From: Agromyces sp. SYSU T00194 | GTDB lineage: Bacteria > Actinomycetota > Actinomycetes > Actinomycetales > Microbacteriaceae | Assembly (NCBI RefSeq): GCF_040496035.1 | Contig: NZ_JBEPJZ010000001.1 | Location: 1,860,001 to 1,924,000, forward strand | Direction: 5' to 3' | DNA: 64,000 bases | Part shown: one piece after another, positions 15,529-23,692 of the stretch | How the letters are laid out: every line of letters begins with the position of its first letter | Numbering within the stretch: position 1 is the first letter of the stretch | Made by a program: the position numbers and the translations under genes | The notes under the pieces: generated by a model | What the model was told of the DNA's origin: nothing | The model's input: only the letters and a program-made list of their open reading frames with translations | Database searches by the model: none

Positions 15529-17496
15529 TCAGCCGTCGGTCGGGATCGTGCGGTGCAGGTCCTCGGTCGCGTCGGCCGGGATCGCCTCGGTGAGCCACGG
15601 GCCCGTGCCGGCGCTCGGGTCGAGGATGCCCTCCTCGAGCCAGGCGTAGTCGCCGGCGAGCACGTGCTCGGAGAGGCGTTCGTCGGAGGCATCCGTGTTC
15701 TGCCAGAGCTCGTCGAGCATGCGCTCGGTGCGGTGCCGCGACTGACGGGCGAACGTGTCGGCGAGCTGGAACGCCGACCGACGGCGCTCCGGGGTCTCCT
15801 CGGCGATCATCGCCGCGCGCACGCAGGCGGCCGACGCGGCGAACAGCTCCGCGCCGATGTCGACGACGCGGGCGAGGAAGCCCTGCTTGCGCTCGAGCGC
15901 GCCCTGCCAGCGGGCCATGCCGTAGAACGTCGCGCGCGCGAGCTTGCGGCTGGTGCGCTCGACGTAGCGCAGGTGCGGGGCGAGCGCGCCGAACTCGTCG
16001 TACGAGGTCGGCAGGTCGCCCGCGCCGGCGACGAGCTGCGGCAGCCACTTCGCGTAGAACCCGCCGGCCGACGCGGCCGCCTTCAGACGGCGCGTCAGGT
16101 CGAGGTGCGGTTCGATGAGGTCGCCCGCGGCGCGCAGGTGCGCGTCGACCGCCTCGCGCGCGATCAGCAGGTGCATGATCTCGGTCGAGCCCTCGAAGAT
16201 GCGGTTGATGCGCAGGTCGCGCAGCTGCTGCTCGGTGGGCACCGCGCGCTCGCCGCGGGCCCGCAGCGAGTCGGCGGTCTCGAAGCCGCGCCCGCCGCGG
16301 ATCTGCACGAGCTCGTCGGCGATGCGCCAGCCCATCTCCGACGCCCAGAGCTTCGCGAGCGCCGCCTCGATGCGGATGTCCTTGCGATCCTCGTCGGCGA
16401 GCAGGCCCGACAGGTCGACCACCGCCTCGAGCGCGAACGTCGTCGCCGCGATGAACGCGATCTTGTGCGCCACGGCGGCGTGCTCGCCCACCGGGCGGCC
16501 CCACTGCACGCGCGCCCGGGACCACTCGCGGGCGATCTTGAGGCTCCACTTGCCGGCCCCCGCGCAGATCGCGGGAATCGCGAGGCGCCCGGCGTTCAGC
16601 GTGGTCAGTGCGATCTTCAGCCCGTCGCCCTCGCGGCCGATGAGGTGGTCGGCGGGCACGCGCACGCCCCGCAGCGCGGTCAGGCCGTTCTCGATGCCGC
16701 GCAGGCCCATGAAGGCGTTGCGTCGGTGCACGGTGATGCCCGGGGCATCCGCCTCGACGACGAAGGCGCTGATGCCGCCGCGGTGTCCCTCCGACTTCGG
16801 CACGCGCGCCATCACGACGAGCAGCTCGGCGACGACGCCGTTGGTGGTCCAGAGCTTCACGCCGTCGAGCACGTACTCCGAGCCGTCCTCGCTCGGCACG
16901 GCGGTCGCCCGCAGGCGCGCGGGGTCGGAGCCCACCTCGGGCTCGGTCAGCAGGAACGCACTGATCGCACCGGCCGCGCAGCGCGGCAGCCAGCGCCGCC
17001 GCTGCTCGTCGGTGCCGGCGAGCTTCAGCGGCTCGGGCACGCCGATCGACTGGTGGGCCGACAGCAGCGCGCCGATGCTCCCGTTCACGGAGCCGACCAT
17101 CGTCAGCGCCCGGTTGTAGGCGTACTGCCCGAGGCCCAGCCCGCCGTACTCGACCGGGATCTTCATGCCGAACGCGCCGATCGCTGCGAGCCCGCGCACG
17201 ACCTCGTCGGGGATGCGGGCGTCGCGCTCGATCTTGGACACGTCGACGCCGGCGAGGAACGCCTCGAGATCGGCGAGGAACGCGGCACCGCGCTCGGCCT
17301 GCTCCTGCGACGGTCGGGGGTGCGGATGGATCAGCGTCAGGTCGAAGTCGCCCAGGTACAGGTTCTTGGCGAAGCTGGGCTTCTGCCACTCCTGCTCGCG
17401 GGCGGCCTCCGCGACCGCGCGCGACTCCTGCTCGCCGACCGCGCGGGAGCCGTGCTCGCCTGCGGGCCGGGCCGTGGTTGCTCGAGTGGCACTCAC
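15529..17496 (-). CDS. Acyl-CoA dehydrogenase with C-terminal extension
   Basis: The 655-residue protein holds the full acyl-CoA dehydrogenase fold. The FAD/substrate motif is AFLLTEPEVGSDPARL, followed by KLWTTNG and then INRIFEGSTEIMHLLIAREA, which carries the usual glutamate base region. An extra ~200-residue C-terminal helical part, as in VLCAD/ACAD9-like enzymes, may aid membrane binding or dimerisation. It oxidises acyl-CoA to enoyl-CoA in beta-oxidation. The GTG at 17496 has GAGGAGGT close upstream. An ATG 50 bases further out is less likely. No other fatty-acid gene adjoins it. Confidence 0.9.
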   Translation of the reverse strand: MSATRATTARPAGEHGSRAVGEQESRAVAEAAREQEWQKPSFAKNLYLGDFDLTLIHPHPRPSQEQAERGAAFLADLEAFLAGVDVSKIERDARIPDEVVRGLAAIGAFGMKIPVEYGGLGLGQYAYNRALTMVGSVNGSIGALLSAHQSIGVPEPLKLAGTDEQRRRWLPRCAAGAISAFLLTEPEVGSDPARLRATAVPSEDGSEYVLDGVKLWTTNGVVAELLVVMARVPKSEGHRGGISAFVVEADAPGITVHRRNAFMGLRGIENGLTALRGVRVPADHLIGREGDGLKIALTTLNAGRLAIPAICAGAGKWSLKIAREWSRARVQWGRPVGEHAAVAHKIAFIAATTFALEAVVDLSGLLADEDRKDIRIEAALAKLWASEMGWRIADELVQIRGGRGFETADSLRARGERAVPTEQQLRDLRINRIFEGSTEIMHLLIAREAVDAHLRAAGDLIEPHLDLTRRLKAAASAGGFYAKWLPQLVAGAGDLPTSYDEFGALAPHLRYVERTSRKLARATFYGMARWQGALERKQGFLARVVDIGAELFAASAACVRAAMIAEETPERRRSAFQLADTFARQSRHRTERMLDELWQNTDASDERLSEHVLAGDYAWLEEGILDPSAGTGPWLTEAIPADATEDLHRTIPTDG

Positions 17497-17551
17497 GTGA
17501 ACCTCCTCGTTCACGTTCCACGGTACGCCCGGGTGCGGCTCCGGCATGGGA

Positions 17552-17653
17552 CTGAGGGCCGTTTCTTCGCCTGAGGGCCGGTTCTTCGCCTGAGGGCCGG
17601 TTCTTCGCCTGAGGGCGGGAGATTTCGCCCTCAGGCCGGGAGACGGCCCTCAG
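17552..17653. repeat. Nested palindrome repeat CTGAGGGC family, expanded copy
   Basis: Three tandem 19-bp units (CTGAGGGCCGGTTCTTCGC, first with one change) run into a palindrome at 17609-17634 with arms CTGAGGGCG/CGCCCTCAG. An inverted end unit closes with GGCCCTCAG. The whole can fold into a nested hairpin. It sits between the divergent acyl-CoA dehydrogenase and metallopeptidase genes. A shorter copy of the same design lies at 19139-19202. Confidence 0.85.
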
Positions 17654-17746
17654 GCGCGGTGGGACTCCGAGCGTGGCGGGGCATCGCGACGGTGCGCAGC
17701 GGCTCGCTGCCGAGCGCGCGCAGGCGCGCGGGCGCAGAATGGACCC

Positions 17747-18097
17747 ATGGTCGCGATCTCCGACGACGACTTCGAGCGCCTGATCGGCGAGGTGTTCGAC
17801 GCGCTGCCCGACGACATGGTGCGCGGGCTCGCCAACGTCGCGATCACGTTCGAGGACCAGCCGCTCGCGCAGCGACCCCGCCTGTTCGGACAGTACCGCG
17901 GGCATCCGCTCACGACCCGGGGCGTCTACGGGCTCGGCGAGCTGCCCGACCGCATCACGCTGTACCGCAACAACCTGGCCGAGCACAGCGACGACCTCGA
18001 CGCCCTGCGGCTCCGGGTGCGCGTGACGCTCGTGCACGAGATCGGGCACTACTTCGGGCTCGACGACGCCCGGCTCCGCGAGCTCGGCTGGGCGTAG
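17747..18097 (+). CDS. Small zincin-like metallopeptidase family protein (PF06262 type)
   Basis: The 116-residue product has the size and order of this family. An N-terminal DDDFERLIGEVFDALPDD is followed by LFGQYRGHPLTTR and then LVHEIGHYFGLDD. HEIGH is the HExxH zinc site and the following Asp may be the third ligand. No peptidase activity is firmly known for such proteins. It converges on the sigma factor gene with only ten bases between stops. Confidence 0.88.
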   Translation: MVAISDDDFERLIGEVFDALPDDMVRGLANVAITFEDQPLAQRPRLFGQYRGHPLTTRGVYGLGELPDRITLYRNNLAEHSDDLDALRLRVRVTLVHEIGHYFGLDDARLRELGWA

Positions 18098-18107
18098 TCC
18101 GGGCGCC

Positions 18108-18983
18108 TCAGCGCACGTGCGCGAGCTTCGCCGGGTTGCCGATGCCGTGGATCGCCGTGATGGCCTCGCCCGCGAACTCGAGCGCGATCACCGTGACCGC
18201 GCGGCCGTGTCGGCGCACGACGACGCCGGGCTCGCCGTTCACCTCGGCGACCTCGAATACGAGCCCCAGCCCGCCGACGCCGGCGAGCAGTTGCCGTGCG
18301 ACCGGGTCGGCGCCGTGCAGCGTGCCCTCCGGGGCACCCGGGAAGTACCCGCCCGAGTCGAAGTGGCCGGTCGCATCGGCGGCGAGCACCGCGGCCAGGC
18401 CGTCGAGGTCGCCGTCGGATGCCGCTGCGGCGAACCGCTCCGTCAATCGCCTGGCGGTCACGGGGTCGACCGGGAAGCGCGCGTCGCCCTCCGCGGCGAT
18501 GCGCTTCCGCGCCCGCGACGCCGACTGCCGGGCGGCCGCCGGGCTCACGCCCAGCACCTCGGCGATGCGATCGAACCCGAGGTCGAAGACGTCGTGCAAC
18601 AGGAACGCGGTGCGTTCGGCGGGCGAGAGCTGCTCGAGTACGACGAGCAGCGCCATGCGCACCGAGTCGTCGAGGGTGACGCGGTCCTCGGGCAGCGTGC
18701 GCTCGTCGGTGACGACGGGTTCGGGCAGCCAGGGGCCGACGTAGGCGCGCCGCGCGTGCTCGTGCGCGCGCAGCCGGTCGATCGCCAGGCGCGACGCGAC
18801 CGTCACGAGCCACGCGCGCGGCGCGTCGAGCGGGGCCGCGTCGGGGTCGTCGATGCGGGCGAGCAGGCGCACGTAGGTCTCCTGGGTGACGTCCTCGGCA
18901 TCGGCCACCGACCCCAGCACCCGGTAGGCGACGTCGCGCACGACGACACGGTGCGCGCTCCACAGCTCGGCGAATTCGTTCAT
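18108..18983 (-). CDS. ECF41-type RNA polymerase sigma factor (SigJ-like) with SnoaL-like C-terminal domain
   Basis: The 291-residue protein has sigma region 2 (YRVLGSVADAEDVTQETYVRLL) and region 4 (LSPAERTAFLLHDVFDLGFD, then IAEVLGVSPAAARQSASRARKRI). An extra ~110-residue NTF2/SnoaL-like domain ends in NPAKLAHVR. That domain replaces a separate anti-sigma factor in ECF41 proteins and tunes activity. The usual partner is a carboxymuconolactone decarboxylase or oxidoreductase gene. Here the nearest candidate is the divergent nitroreductase-like gene at 19082. I chose the ATG at 18983. No strong ribosome-binding site is visible. Confidence 0.88.
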   Translation of the reverse strand: MNEFAELWSAHRVVVRDVAYRVLGSVADAEDVTQETYVRLLARIDDPDAAPLDAPRAWLVTVASRLAIDRLRAHEHARRAYVGPWLPEPVVTDERTLPEDRVTLDDSVRMALLVVLEQLSPAERTAFLLHDVFDLGFDRIAEVLGVSPAAARQSASRARKRIAAEGDARFPVDPVTARRLTERFAAAASDGDLDGLAAVLAADATGHFDSGGYFPGAPEGTLHGADPVARQLLAGVGGLGLVFEVAEVNGEPGVVVRRHGRAVTVIALEFAGEAITAIHGIGNPAKLAHVR

Positions 18984-19081
18984 GACGGTTCCGACGATCC
19001 ACCGGCGACGGGTGTGACGCAAGGGGGCGGATGCCTCGTGCCGACGTGTCACATCGGCCACGGGTCATCCGTCTCCTGGGT

Positions 19082-19588
19082 ATGGACCGAACCACCGAAC
19101 CGACCCGAACCGACCCGCAACCCGCGGTCGAGCCGCGCCTGAGGGCCGATTCTTCGTCTGAGGGCGGAAGATCTCGCCCTCAGGCCGAGGAACGGCCCTC
19201 AGCCCGCACGCCGGGCCCGCCGCGCCGGCTCGTGGACGCGACCGCGCCGATCGCGAGCGCGCTCGCGGGCCGGCGCTTCGTGCCGCTCTGGGCGCTGATC
19301 CGCCACCGCGGGCGCCGCAGCGGCACCGACTACGCGACGCCGATCGCGGTCGTGCCGACCCGCGACCGGTCGATCGTCATGATCGGGCTGCCCTGGGGCG
19401 CGCGCACGAACTGGGCGCGCAACGTGCTGGCCGCCGGCGGCGCGACGCTGCGCTGGAAGGGCCGCGAGGTCGAGCTGCACGCCCCGCGGGTCGTCGAGGG
19501 CGCGGATGCCTCGCCGCTGGCGCGCTGGCCCTTCCGCCCGGTGCTCGCGCGGTTCCCGGCCGCGCTCGTGCTCGACCGCGTCGCCTGA
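19082..19588 (+). CDS. Nitroreductase-family deazaflavin-dependent protein with repeat-derived N-terminus
   Basis: The conserved part begins around residue 50 and carries RHRGRRSGTDYATPIAVV and LPWGARTNWARNVLAAGG, the Ddn/FDOR-B signature. Residues about 20-41 are encoded by the nested palindrome at 19139-19202, giving a low-complexity Ser/Glu/Arg tract foreign to the family. Either the repeat has added an N-terminal tail in frame, or translation starts later at GTG 19232. That start would give a 118-residue protein lacking the repeat. Neither start has a strong ribosome-binding site. It is divergent from the ECF41 gene and may be its target. Confidence 0.72.
   Translation: MDRTTEPTRTDPQPAVEPRLRADSSSEGGRSRPQAEERPSARTPGPPRRLVDATAPIASALAGRRFVPLWALIRHRGRRSGTDYATPIAVVPTRDRSIVMIGLPWGARTNWARNVLAAGGATLRWKGREVELHAPRVVEGADASPLARWPFRPVLARFPAALVLDRVA
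19139..19202. repeat. Nested palindrome repeat CTGAGGGC family, minimal copy inside a coding frame
   Basis: The outer arms start CTGAGGGCCG and end CGGCCCTCAG. The inner palindrome 19158-19183 has arms CTGAGGGCG/CGCCCTCAG. The design equals the 17552 copy with one unit instead of three. It lies within the N-terminal coding part of the nitroreductase-like gene without breaking the frame. Confidence 0.82.
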
Positions 19589-19643
19589 GGGCGAGCCGAG
19601 CTCGCGCAGCTGCGCGGTGCGCTCGCTCGGGGGACGTGGGGCG

Positions 19644-19994
19644 TCAGCGCCAGAGCACGGCGATGCCGGCGTTGGCGAGCGTGAGCACGCCGATCGACCA
19701 GAAGATCGCCGGCGGCACCGAGCCCGACTTGCGCTGGCGGCCGGCCCCGATGCCGATGAGGGCGCCGATGACCACCAGGATCACGAGCTTCACGGCGAGC
19801 TTGGTGTAGTTCAGCTCCCACTCGATGCCCCACGGCGCGGCCAGCGCGAGACCGGCGACCGCGGCGATCGCGAGGCCCCAGTTCATGACGCGCGAGACGC
19901 CCCGCTTGCCGAACGCCTCGACGACCCAGGCGCCGAAGAGGGTGGCGAACCCGACGAGGTGGATGAGGACGACGATGCCGCGCAGGATCTCCAT
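19644..19994 (-). CDS. Small integral membrane protein of unknown function
   Basis: The 116-residue product is predicted to have four hydrophobic helices: LRGIVVLIHLVGFATLFGAW, NWGLAIAAVAGLALAAPWGI, LAVKLVILVVIGALIGIGAG and AIFWSIGVLTLANAGIAVLW. Lone histidine, arginine and glutamate residues near the first helix recall small heme- or CopD-like membrane proteins, but I cannot assign a family. It converges with the nitroreductase-like gene and stands alone. Confidence 0.75.
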   Translation of the reverse strand: MEILRGIVVLIHLVGFATLFGAWVVEAFGKRGVSRVMNWGLAIAAVAGLALAAPWGIEWELNYTKLAVKLVILVVIGALIGIGAGRQRKSGSVPPAIFWSIGVLTLANAGIAVLWR

Positions 19995-20123
19995 GTGCTC
20001 ACGTTAGCGCGGGGCAGGGCTCGCCGGAGGCATCCGCTCGGCCCTGCTCGCGGCGTCGGCGACCCTCCACTCGGTGGGGCGGCTGCGGTGCGCGCCGAGC
20101 GACGCGCACCGCAGCCGCCGGGC

Positions 20124-22412
20124 TCACCCGACCGTGAGCGGCTCCGACGCGGTCGTGCCCGCGCCGTTGGAGAACTCGATCACGAACTCGTGTGCGCCCT
20201 CGAGGCCGGTGAACGGCACCTCGACGTGCTGCGCCTCGGGCGTCGCCGCGGTCAGCTCGCCGGCAGCGACCTCGACGCCGTCCTGCAGCAGGCGCCACGC
20301 GTCGGCGTTGGTGCCCCACCACAGGTCGGCCGAGAGCGTGAAGGTGCCGTCGCCGTCGTAGTCGTCGTGCGAGAGCACGGGCTCGCCCGGCGAGGCATCC
20401 GTCACCTTCACCGTGATCGACTTCGTCGGCGTCGTGCCCTGCGAGTTCGCGAGCTCACCGCGGAACTCGTAGGTGCCGTTCGGCAGCCCCTCGATCGGCA
20501 CGACCGCGTGCTGCGCCTGCGGCGACGCGGGCTCGAGCGGCACCGACGCGATCAGTTCGTCGTCCTGGTACAGGCGGAACCGGGTGGCGTTGGTGCCCCA
20601 CCAGAGGTCCATGCGCACGTCGAAGTTGCCGTCGTCGAGGCCGTGCTCCCACCCGCTGGTCGACGTCAGCGACGCCTTCCCCGGAGCGGCGGTCTCGGCG
20701 TCGTCGGGCAGCGCGTCGGCGAGGCACGCCTCGTACGCCTCGGGCGTCGGCGACCAGCGGAACCAGTCGAACTCGCCGGCGATCTCCTCGGCACCGGTGG
20801 CGCCGCGGAACGCGTACGGGCCGATGTGCGTGAACCCGGTCTCCGAGAGCACGAAGGGCCTGCCGTAGTCGCTGAACGCGGCGCCGTCGTACGACACGCT
20901 CGACTGGATCTGCACGCCGTCGCTGGTCATGCGCAGCCAGACGGTGTCGGCCTCGGGCACGGCGGGCGCGGCGGTGTCCTGGCGGTTGTTGCCGTTGACG
21001 TACTGCACCACCTCGAGCGTCTTGCCCGGGGTCGCCCGGCCGAGGTCGAACTTGCCGTACACGGTGTCGGATGCGTAGAGCAGGAGTCCCGCCTGCTGGA
21101 AGCGCTCGGCCACGTCGATCGTGACCTTCGTGGTCACCTGCCACGGGCCCTCGGGCAGCTCCTGCTGGGGGAGCGAGGCGCCCGAGACGCCGCTCGGGTA
21201 CGCCGGGATCGACAGTACGCCGTCGGCGACCACGTGACGCGCGGTCTCCTCGCGCACGACGCGGTCCCAGACATCCGACAGCTCGGTGCCGTCGACCAGC
21301 TCGGTGCCGTCGAACTCGTCGGAGCCCTCCGCCGCGCACTGCTCGAACACCGGGTTGTCGGGGTCGACCGGCCAGGCGACGGGGTCGGGGTCGCCCGGGT
21401 CACCGGGGTCGCCGGGCCCGCCAGGGCCCTCGACGCCGGGGCCGGCCTTCGCCCACGCGATGGTCGCGCCGAGCCGGTCGCCCGACTCGTAGAAGAGGTA
21501 GCTGAACTCGCCGTCGGTCACGATCTCGGGCGCGGCCGTACGGCCGATGTCGTCGCCCACGCCGGTGGACCTGTGCAGCAGCTGCGACGGCCCCACATCG
21601 GTGAGTGTCTCGTCGATGGTGCGCGCCATGACCTTGCCCGCGGAGTTGTGGTAGATCACGTACAGCTGGCCCTCGTACTCGTAGAGGTTGCCTCCCGAGA
21701 CGTTGCCGCTGTCGCCCGACTCGGGCTCGACGAGGATTCCCGGGCGCACGACCCAGGTCTCGCCGTCGACCGACTCGGCGACCTTCAGGCGCCGGTGGTT
21801 GTCGGAGAAGTTCGCCATGTAGAACATGGCGTAGGCGTACTCGGATGCCGGGTCGGGATGCTCGAACACGCGCGCGTAGCTCGTCTCGGTCGATCCGCCC
21901 ATGGCGTTCGTCACGGCGGTGCCGCCGTAGTCGAAGCTCACGCCGTCGGTGCTCGTGGCGTAGCGGGTGATCGAGTTCTCCCCGTGGAAGTAGAGGTAGA
22001 CCTCTCCGGCCTCCTCGTTCCAGATCGCGTCGGGGGAGGAGACGTGCGACACGTCGTAGTACGGGGCCCAATCGCTCGCGATGATCGGGTTGGCCCCGTA
22101 CTCGGTCCACGGCCCGTCGAGGCTGTCGGCGTACATCAGCATGATGCCCGCCGGGCGGTCGTGCGGCGCGAGGTAGAGGTACCACTCGCCGAGCGGGTCG
22201 TCGAGGTACTCGCCCGCGTGGAACACGCTCGGGAAGATGAACTCGTTCGTCGGGTTGTAGAGCATCTCCGACTTGTCGGTGATGACCCCCTGGTAGACGA
22301 ACTCGGGGAACGGCTCGACGGCGTTGGCGGGTGCCGTGGCGGCGAGCGGGGCGATCACCAGTGCGGCGATCGCGGCGGTGATGGCGGCGCGGAAGCGCCG
22401 GCGTGCAGACAT
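20124..22412 (-). CDS. Secreted multidomain glycan-active or glycan-binding protein (GH43-like propeller, ConA-like domain, two C-terminal repeats)
   Basis: The 762-residue protein has a signal peptide (residues 1-31, ending APANA). About 32-330 form a beta-propeller-like domain with FIFPSVFHAGEYLDDP, SHVSSPDAIWN and LYVIYHNSAGK, resembling clan GH-F/GH43 or GH32-like folds. A GPGGPGDPGDPGDP linker follows, then a ConA-like domain (about 365-560, DUF1349 or GH43_C2 type). Two copies of a module with DLWWGTNATRFRLYQDDELI and DLWWGTNADAWRLLQDGVEV close the protein. It is likely an extracellular polysaccharide hydrolase or lectin. The ATG at 22412 has AGGAG upstream. It diverges from the LacI-sugar operon, and two LacI operators lie near its start. 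Confidence 0.78.
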   Translation of the reverse strand: MSARRRFRAAITAAIAALVIAPLAATAPANAVEPFPEFVYQGVITDKSEMLYNPTNEFIFPSVFHAGEYLDDPLGEWYLYLAPHDRPAGIMLMYADSLDGPWTEYGANPIIASDWAPYYDVSHVSSPDAIWNEEAGEVYLYFHGENSITRYATSTDGVSFDYGGTAVTNAMGGSTETSYARVFEHPDPASEYAYAMFYMANFSDNHRRLKVAESVDGETWVVRPGILVEPESGDSGNVSGGNLYEYEGQLYVIYHNSAGKVMARTIDETLTDVGPSQLLHRSTGVGDDIGRTAAPEIVTDGEFSYLFYESGDRLGATIAWAKAGPGVEGPGGPGDPGDPGDPDPVAWPVDPDNPVFEQCAAEGSDEFDGTELVDGTELSDVWDRVVREETARHVVADGVLSIPAYPSGVSGASLPQQELPEGPWQVTTKVTIDVAERFQQAGLLLYASDTVYGKFDLGRATPGKTLEVVQYVNGNNRQDTAAPAVPEADTVWLRMTSDGVQIQSSVSYDGAAFSDYGRPFVLSETGFTHIGPYAFRGATGAEEIAGEFDWFRWSPTPEAYEACLADALPDDAETAAPGKASLTSTSGWEHGLDDGNFDVRMDLWWGTNATRFRLYQDDELIASVPLEPASPQAQHAVVPIEGLPNGTYEFRGELANSQGTTPTKSITVKVTDASPGEPVLSHDDYDGDGTFTLSADLWWGTNADAWRLLQDGVEVAAGELTAATPEAQHVEVPFTGLEGAHEFVIEFSNGAGTTASEPLTVG

Positions 22413-22536
22413 GCATAGCTCCTTCGATACGCGAACCGGACCCGGCCCCAGCGGCCCGTCGGGCCGACTCGAGCGGATGCCACGAGGGATCCTCCGGCGG
22501 CGGGCGGCGACTTCCGGGGAATCCTGAACTCGGGGT

Positions 22537-22554
22537 TGCTAATCCGTATTAGCA
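22537..22554. promoter_or_regulatory. LacI-type operator 1
   Basis: TGCTAATCCGTATTAGCA is an inverted repeat with the central CG typical of LacI/GalR-family operators. It lies in the divergent region between the secreted glycan protein and the lacI-like gene. Its centre is 32 bp from that of operator 2. Confidence 0.85.
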
Positions 22555-22569
22555 TCCGGTACCGTCAAC

Positions 22570-22585
22570 GCTAATGCGGATTAGC
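22570..22585. promoter_or_regulatory. LacI-type operator 2
   Basis: GCTAATGCGGATTAGC has the same GCTAAT-NCGN-ATTAGC design as operator 1. It lies 30 bases before the lacI-like start. The 32-bp spacing puts both sites on the same helix face, which fits cooperative binding and control of both divergent units. Confidence 0.85.
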
Positions 22586-22615
22586 ACCGCAGATCAAGAC
22601 CCCAGAAGGATCTCG

Positions 22616-23692
22616 ATGACGACTTCCCAGACCTCCCCGCGCCGCATCACGCAGCGCCGCATCGCCGAGCTCGCCGGCGTCAGCCAGGCGACCGTCTCCC
22701 TCGTGCTGAACGAGAAGGCCGACGCCGCCTCGCGCATCCCCGAGGAGACCCGCGACCGCGTGCTGCAGGTGCTCAAGGAGACCGGCTACGTGGCCGATCC
22801 CGCCGCGCGCCGCCTCGCCGGCCTCGGCAACAAGATCTTCGGCGTCTTCACCTACGAGCCCGCATTCCCGACCGCGAGCCAGGACTTCTACGCGCCGCTC
22901 CTCAGCGGCATCGAGGGCACGGCCGAGGAGCTCGGCTGCGACCTGCTGCTGTTCACGAGCGCCCCGGTCGTCGACGGCACCCGCCGCCTGCTGCACGAGA
23001 ACAACCGCCTGCGGCTGGCCGACGGATGCCTCCTGCTCGGCATCGAGATGGACCCCGACGAGCTCGCACGGCTCGTCGCCGACGGCTTCCCGTTCGTCGC
23101 CGTCGGTCGCCGCGACGTCGAGGGCGTGCCCTACGTCGCCATCGACTACACGACGGGCGCCGCCGAGCTCGTCGGCACCGCCTGGGAGCTCGGCCACCGC
23201 CGGTTCGCCTACGTGCACGTCGACAGCACCGGCGAGTCGGTCGTCGACCGTCGTGACGGCGTGGTCGGCGAGCTCGAGCGCCGCGGCGGCGCGGAGGCGG
23301 CCGACGCGCTGGTCGCGATCCCCGCCGACGGCGCCGACGACCAGGCCCTCCAGCGGGCCTGGGAGCAGGTGCGGGCGAGCGGATGCACCGTGCTGGTCGT
23401 CGAGACGCACGCGACGGCCCGGCGCCTGCGCGCTCTGGCCGAGGCATCCGGTGTCGCAGTGCCCGGGGCCCTCTCGATGATCGTGCTCGGCGACGCGGCC
23501 CGCCCGAACGGCGCAGCCGACGACTTCACGCGCCTGAGCCCGCCGCGCACCGCGCTGGCCAGCGCCGCGACCACCCTGCTCGCCCGCATGCTCGACCCGC
23601 ACGACGACGTGCCCGAGGTCGAGCTGCGCCAGACCCTCGCCTGCCCCGTGATGGCAGGCGCCACCCTCGTCGCCCCGGAGGACGCCGCATGA
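22616..23692 (+). CDS. LacI-family transcriptional regulator
   Basis: The 358-residue protein has the LacI helix-turn-helix ITQRRIAELAGVSQATVSLV with the hinge ETRDRVLQVLKETGYVADPA. A periplasmic-binding-protein-like sensor domain begins at FGVFTYEPAFPTASQDFYA. It should bind the two GCTAAT dyads upstream and respond to a sugar. The ATG at 22616 follows AGAAGGA. An earlier ATG at 22574 lies inside operator 2 and is rejected. The stop overlaps the next ATG (ATGA), so it is the first gene of the sugar operon. Confidence 0.92.
   Translation: MTTSQTSPRRITQRRIAELAGVSQATVSLVLNEKADAASRIPEETRDRVLQVLKETGYVADPAARRLAGLGNKIFGVFTYEPAFPTASQDFYAPLLSGIEGTAEELGCDLLLFTSAPVVDGTRRLLHENNRLRLADGCLLLGIEMDPDELARLVADGFPFVAVGRRDVEGVPYVAIDYTTGAAELVGTAWELGHRRFAYVHVDSTGESVVDRRDGVVGELERRGGAEAADALVAIPADGADDQALQRAWEQVRASGCTVLVVETHATARRLRALAEASGVAVPGALSMIVLGDAARPNGAADDFTRLSPPRTALASAATTLLARMLDPHDDVPEVELRQTLACPVMAGATLVAPEDAA

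Noticed and set aside
14771..18049. Very long open frame on the minus strand across the acyl-CoA dehydrogenase region
   Set aside because: The translation is an arginine-rich shadow without any motif. The acyl-CoA dehydrogenase in another frame has full family motifs.
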